Source of the DNA: DASQZK01 sp963732905
GTDB taxonomy: Bacteria; Bacteroidota; Bacteroidia; Bacteroidales; GCA-2748055
Length of the DNA: 64,000 nt
Reading direction: 5' to 3'
Assembly (NCBI GenBank): GCA_963732905.1
Contig: CAVTBM010000006.1
Coordinates: 434,001-498,000, forward strand
Numbering within the stretch: the first letter of the stretch is position 1; each line of letters begins with the position of its first letter. This document shows, in pieces, positions 60,167 to 64,000 of this stretch. The position numbers and the translations under genes are program-made. The notes under the pieces were generated by a model. That model was not told the origin of the DNA, did not search any database, and saw only the letters and a list, made by a program, of their open reading frames with translations.

Positions 60167-61162
60167 TCAGTCATGCCTGAGCACGACCTGTCCGCGGTTT
60201 TTCTTTTTCATAGCCCGTTCAAGTGCTTCGGGGAGTTCATCCAGTGAGATTTCCGTGACGATATCGGGCATATCAACTTTGTATTCATTGCTAAATTTAT
60301 TCCAGACTTTTGACCGGATATCCGGAGGTGCGATTTGTGAAGAGATCCCAATGAGCTTGACGGCGTTAAGAATGAAGGGATACACGGTCATCTTCAGCTC
60401 CGCAGAATATATGTTACCGCAGCAGGTCACCGTACCTCCCGGTTTACAGGCCCTCAGGGCCGTGGCAAGAACGTTCCCCCCCACATTTTCGATAGCACCG
60501 GCCCATTTCCATTTCAAAAGGGCTTTTCCCGAAGTGTCGTCTATCACCGACTTATCGACGTGAACATCGGCTCCAAGTTTTTCGATGATCCCTGATGAAT
60601 CATCGATGCTGGAAGTTCCTGCTATAACGTGATATCCCAACTTTTTCAGGATCAGGACCGACCAGCTTCCTACTCCTCCGGCAGCACCGGTTACCAACAC
60701 AGAACCATCTGAGGGTTTTACACCCTGTTCCACAAGGTTCATCACGGAGAGGCCGGCAGTAAACCCTGTACCGCCAATGATCATACTGTCCCTGAGGCTT
60801 ATCCCTTCAGGCAGTGGAACAAGCCATCCTGCCGGCACCCTGATGTACCCGCCAAAACCACCGTCGGTGTTCATGCCCAGATCATACCCACCGGCTATGA
60901 CCTTATCTCCCTGATGAAAGAGGGTTGAAGAACTCTCCACGACCTCCCCGGCAGCATCAATGCCGGGCGTATGCGGGTATTGTCGTGTAACCCCTTTATT
61001 GCCGTACGCCGAAAGTGCATCTTTGTAATTCAACCCTGAATACATGACCCTGACAAGAACCTCACCTGCAGGCAATTGCTCCGTATCCAGAGTATCTATC
61101 TTCCTCTCAAACCTTCCGTCATCCAGCTCATATACGCGCAATGCACGGTATTCCCTTTTCAT
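60167..61162 (-). CDS. YhdH/YhfP-type MDR oxidoreductase (AcuI-like)
   Basis: 331 residues, zinc-independent medium-chain dehydrogenase. YhdH markers: RVMYSGLNYKDALSAYGNKGVTRQYPHTPGIDAAGEVVES, VIAGGYDLGMNTDGGFGGYIRVPAGWLVPLPEG, the NADPH loop VTGAAGGVGSWSVLILKKLGYHVIAGTSS, and GISSQIAPPDIR. In other bacteria YhdH/AcuI reduces acryloyl-CoA; the same protein also removes related enals or enones. The start is ATG 61162. It stands alone, between the Nudix and kinase genes. Confidence 0.93.
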   Translation of the reverse strand: MKREYRALRVYELDDGRFERKIDTLDTEQLPAGEVLVRVMYSGLNYKDALSAYGNKGVTRQYPHTPGIDAAGEVVESSSTLFHQGDKVIAGGYDLGMNTDGGFGGYIRVPAGWLVPLPEGISLRDSMIIGGTGFTAGLSVMNLVEQGVKPSDGSVLVTGAAGGVGSWSVLILKKLGYHVIAGTSSIDDSSGIIEKLGADVHVDKSVIDDTSGKALLKWKWAGAIENVGGNVLATALRACKPGGTVTCCGNIYSAELKMTVYPFILNAVKLIGISSQIAPPDIRSKVWNKFSNEYKVDMPDIVTEISLDELPEALERAMKKKNRGQVVLRHD

Positions 61163-61238
61163 TTTTCAGACCATTTTGTTTATGAACGATGAAAGAAAAT
61201 GCAAGATACAGGGTGACCCATAAAGTGGCATCCGCTTT

Positions 61239-62330
61239 TCAGGCTTCAAGAAAACGGATAATGCCTTCAATATCCTGGCTTTCTCCTTCTTTTACATACG
61301 ACCCCGAGGTAGCTATACCGGTTACGAGGCACTCTTCTTCGTCAAAACCCAGCATCCATCCGAGGCAGAAGCCGGCGTTAAAATTATCACCACCACCGGT
61401 AGATATCAGAGGTTCTTGCACGACCCTCCCCATCCCCGTAATGATATCACTGGAAGTGATCAGCAGGGCACGGTCAACCGGATGTATAAGCAGACCGCTG
61501 ATCTTCATCTCGTCAAAGAGTAACCTGCCTGTTTCTTCAAGTTCGGAGACCTCAGCCTCTTTCCCGGTTAACAGCTCATAAAGTTTATGAGCTTCATTTT
61601 CATTTACACCAAGGACCACCTCGCCATGCTCAGAGAACCGACTGATCACATCGATAACCTCCCTGGCTTCATCCGCCGATTTTCTCCCCGGATCGGCAAT
61701 ATCGAAGAAAAATTTCTTCTTACTTTTAAGTCCGGGTAAAATGTCATCGCAGATCCCTTTCCAGATGCCTGTGCAATGAATGAGATTTGACCAGTCAACA
61801 AGAGCTATCAGATCATTTCCGTCCATTTCCTTCCTCATCGCGTCCAGCCCGGGATTCGCGGTGAGAGCCTCCCAGTTGAAGGATTTAAAGGAACTCATCT
61901 CTGAGAGGATCAGTTTGCCATCGTTAAATTCAAGAGCATTCGTTTCACCCGGGTCACACACGTTGATGGCTTTGACATTTTTATGAAGACTCTTGAAAAC
62001 AGGCCGCAGTTCAGGATAACCCATGGAAGCCATGCAGGTATTTTTTATACCCAACGTGCCCAGTGAATGAGCCATGATAGGGGCATTGCCACCCAGCTTC
62101 TGGATTTTTGTGATAAGCTGGAACTGTGAACTTTTACCTGCCGCTTTCCCGGCGGCAACAGAAAATTCCTGTATCGTCTTAAAATACTCTGTATTCATAT
62201 CGTCATCTCCAGACCTGACAACACGTTGTATTTTATCTTCAAAGCCGTCAAAACCCACAAAAATGCGTTCCCTGATTCCTGATCCTGAGGCTTCTCTGAG
62301 TTTCGAAATAAGGTTTCTGTGTTTACTCAT
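61239..62330 (-). CDS. PfkB-family carbohydrate kinase
   Basis: 363 residues of the ribokinase fold. An N-terminal FVGFDGFEDKIQRVV takes the place of the usual PfkB start; KLGGNAPIMAHSLGTLGI is the sugar-binding strand, and EPLISTGGGDNFNAGFCLGWM is the second PfkB signature with the catalytic Asp in GGGD. The long PfkB-type insertion VDWSNLIHCTGIWKGICDDILPG is family-like for a Bacteroidota-restricted group. The substrate is unknown. It is close to sulfatases and GntP, so a sugar or sugar acid from that pathway is possible. Confidence 0.88.
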   Translation of the reverse strand: MSKHRNLISKLREASGSGIRERIFVGFDGFEDKIQRVVRSGDDDMNTEYFKTIQEFSVAAGKAAGKSSQFQLITKIQKLGGNAPIMAHSLGTLGIKNTCMASMGYPELRPVFKSLHKNVKAINVCDPGETNALEFNDGKLILSEMSSFKSFNWEALTANPGLDAMRKEMDGNDLIALVDWSNLIHCTGIWKGICDDILPGLKSKKKFFFDIADPGRKSADEAREVIDVISRFSEHGEVVLGVNENEAHKLYELLTGKEAEVSELEETGRLLFDEMKISGLLIHPVDRALLITSSDIITGMGRVVQEPLISTGGGDNFNAGFCLGWMLGFDEEECLVTGIATSGSYVKEGESQDIEGIIRFLEA

Positions 62331-62471
62331 AATTGATCTGTATTAATGTGCCGGGGGTTATACAACCGGGTGATCCGGGGGGTCGTTTAGAATAACAGGC
62401 GGATAACCGGAATGTTTTCACATCCCCTGATGTACACCAACGGACCATCCCGCCCCGGGCTATCTCCTTTT

Positions 62472-64000
62472 TCAGTAACATCCTTTCCGGTACCAGTAGA
62501 ACTGCTCCATATTAATATTCCTGGCTTTTTCGTTCATTTTCCGGTACTGGCCGGAAGTATAAAAAGGATCGGGATGATCCACCGGAAAAGGATGATCAAA
62601 TGTTGCCAGGATATTTTTAAGTTTTTCTCTCATTAACCTCAGGGTATCCTGGTATTCGGCATCATAGGCAAGATTACTCTGTTCTTCAGGATCATTGTCG
62701 ATGTTATACAGCTGATCGGCATCAAAATAGGAAGGGTATCTCAGGATGCACGGCTCATCTGTCACGGCTCCTCTCAGTGAATAGGACTTTGCAATACGGC
62801 CTTCCTTCATATTATTCAGAAGCGTATCCGGAAATCTCACGGCAATATATTTCCATTTTCCTGAAAGTACGGCCCTTGAATACCCGAACTCAAAAAACAG
62901 GTCTTCATCATCTGTTTCCGGCTTCGTTCCCCCGACAAAATCCTTCAGCCTGCTTTTACTGTCAAGGGTAACATTTTCCGGAATTTGTCCGCCGGCCATA
63001 TCGATCAGTGTGGCATAAAGGTCGGGGATCTCCATCCGTTTGGAAGTTGTGGTCCCGGGCCTGATAACTCCCGGCCATTTCATGCCGAAGGGGATATGAA
63101 CGCCCCCCTGGTAGCAGGTCGCCTTCCCGTCATAGCGGTTATGATCGGTGGTGAAAATAACGGCTGTATTCTCCGCCATGCCGTCGCGACGGAGGGTATC
63201 AAGGATGGCTCCCACACAGTCATCGGTCCAGACGGTGCCCGCGGTTTTAAAGTCATACGGATAACCCTTTACGATGATCCTTTCCTGGATGGACGCCCTT
63301 GGGGGCATGATTTTATCGAGACCTTCAACATATCCTGCCTGAGTATAATGAATATCGGAATCGATCGACTCAATATGACAAGGCCCGTGATGTGTGGTGA
63401 TGTTCACGATGAGGAAAAAGGGTTTATCGCTGTTCCTGTTCTGATCGAGAAAATCCATGGCTCCACGGGCATACCATTCAAGGTTATGGTATCTCAGCGC
63501 TACCAGAGGGCTGTCGTCATTATTCGTTGGTACAATGGAGGCTGCATAATCATATCCTGTTTCCTTAATATGGGCCACGATAGCTGCCTGGTATGCCTTT
63601 AGCTCTTTGTCAACAGACGGATTGGACGGGTCATCGCCGGGATTAAAATGAAACCCGGAATCGTCAAAACCGAGATGCCATTTTCCAACAAAGGCAGTGG
63701 TATATCCGGCTTTTTGCAACCTTTCACCCAGGGTCTCTTCTTTGCCGGTATCAATGAAGGTATTCCAGGTCAGATCATAAGGGACGTTATCAGGAAAGGT
63801 TTTCCTGAAGGTCGTATCGAGGCAACGGCCTGCATACCGGCCGGTATGAAGCGAATACCGGCTTGGCGTACAAACCGGTTCGGACGCATAGAATTGTGTG
63901 GCCATCACTCCGTCGCTGACCAGTTTGTCGATATTGGGCGAGAGCTTTGGTCCGCCGCCAAATCCCCAGTAACTGAAATCATTATCGTCGGTAAGGAACA
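62472..64000 (-). CDS. Sulfatase, N terminus cut by right window edge
   Basis: At least 508 residues are inside the window; the frame continues past base 64000 (FLTDDNDFSYWGFGGGPKLSPNIDKLVSDGVMATQFYASEP), so the short start at 63908 is an artefact of the edge. Family S1: metal-site DDND near the visible start, formylglycine motif CTPSR in PVCTPSRYSLHTGRYAG, TAFVGKWHLGFD, FTTDHNRYDGKATCYQGGVHIPFG, and a C-terminal part ending YRKGCY. Substrate unknown. Same strand and same region as the two other sulfatases at 55.6-59.3 kb. Confidence 0.92.
   Translation of the reverse strand, partial: FLTDDNDFSYWGFGGGPKLSPNIDKLVSDGVMATQFYASEPVCTPSRYSLHTGRYAGRCLDTTFRKTFPDNVPYDLTWNTFIDTGKEETLGERLQKAGYTTAFVGKWHLGFDDSGFHFNPGDDPSNPSVDKELKAYQAAIVAHIKETGYDYAASIVPTNNDDSPLVALRYHNLEWYARGAMDFLDQNRNSDKPFFLIVNITTHHGPCHIESIDSDIHYTQAGYVEGLDKIMPPRASIQERIIVKGYPYDFKTAGTVWTDDCVGAILDTLRRDGMAENTAVIFTTDHNRYDGKATCYQGGVHIPFGMKWPGVIRPGTTTSKRMEIPDLYATLIDMAGGQIPENVTLDSKSRLKDFVGGTKPETDDEDLFFEFGYSRAVLSGKWKYIAVRFPDTLLNNMKEGRIAKSYSLRGAVTDEPCILRYPSYFDADQLYNIDNDPEEQSNLAYDAEYQDTLRLMREKLKNILATFDHPFPVDHPDPFYTSGQYRKMNEKARNINMEQFYWYRKGCY

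Overview
The window reads as one contiguous chromosome segment of a Bacteroidota species, most likely a Bacteroidales or Marinilabiliales-like environmental member. The evidence is in the sequence. Many genes are preceded by the phylum's -7 promoter box (TAnnTTTG). Parts of the gliding/type IX secretion machinery are present (gldH, a porW-like TPR lipoprotein, porX). There is a large TonB-dependent receptor with an N-terminal carboxypeptidase-like domain, a FISUMP protein, an SDR-type threonine dehydrogenase with kbl, and four sulfatases plus a GH28 enzyme. Coding is dense, base composition is even, and I see no tRNA, rRNA, CRISPR array, prophage or complete insertion sequence.

Layout. 1-4.6 kb: metG (cut by the left edge), an LD-carboxypeptidase, small conserved proteins and a LuxE-like ligase. 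4.6-5.2 kb: a composite repeat block. 5.2-24 kb: housekeeping and envelope genes (pgk, holB, ricT, gldH, trmB, an alkyltransferase-like protein, mrp, nfu, porW, porX, tsaE, ald, waaA, an Oar-like receptor). 24-27 kb: adenosylcobalamin-dependent ribonucleotide reductase. 27-35 kb (mainly minus strand): two PepSY proteins, a TraB/GumN protein, a GH28-LamG protein, YccF, a 34-bp tandem repeat, and kbl-tdh for threonine breakdown. 35-42 kb: gltX, a TatD hydrolase, tcdA, a FISUMP protein, a sulfatase, an outer-membrane barrel and a cupin.

42.4-48.0 kb is a tight four-gene minus-strand operon: a threonine-synthase-fold PLP enzyme, a DUF1611/DgcN-like protein, a 772-residue fusion of a PP-loop ATPase to a creatininase, and a DgcA-like enolase-superfamily racemase. 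A sodium:amino-acid symporter is divergent from it. I read it as an uncharacterised D-glutamate or acyl-amino-acid/peptide utilisation system; the fusion is the most novel single protein here. 50.0-53.75 kb is a second compact operon: a corrinoid protein, a UroD/MtaA-like methyltransferase with a C-terminal thioredoxin-like domain, a CobW-type GTPase and a MetH-activation-domain protein. Together these look like a complete B12-dependent methyl-transfer system of unknown substrate. With NrdJ, they point to a strong dependence on cobalamin.

54.3-64 kb (minus strand) holds a GntP permease, three further sulfatases (the last cut by the right edge), a Nudix hydrolase, a YhdH-type oxidoreductase and a PfkB-type kinase. 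The layout suggests breakdown of a sulfated, sugar-acid-containing polysaccharide. Non-coding stretches carry several repeat families: a palindrome that supplies divergent -7 boxes, heptamer/hexamer composite repeats, a 34-bp array and 8- and 10-bp micro-arrays. At least one decayed gene end is also present.
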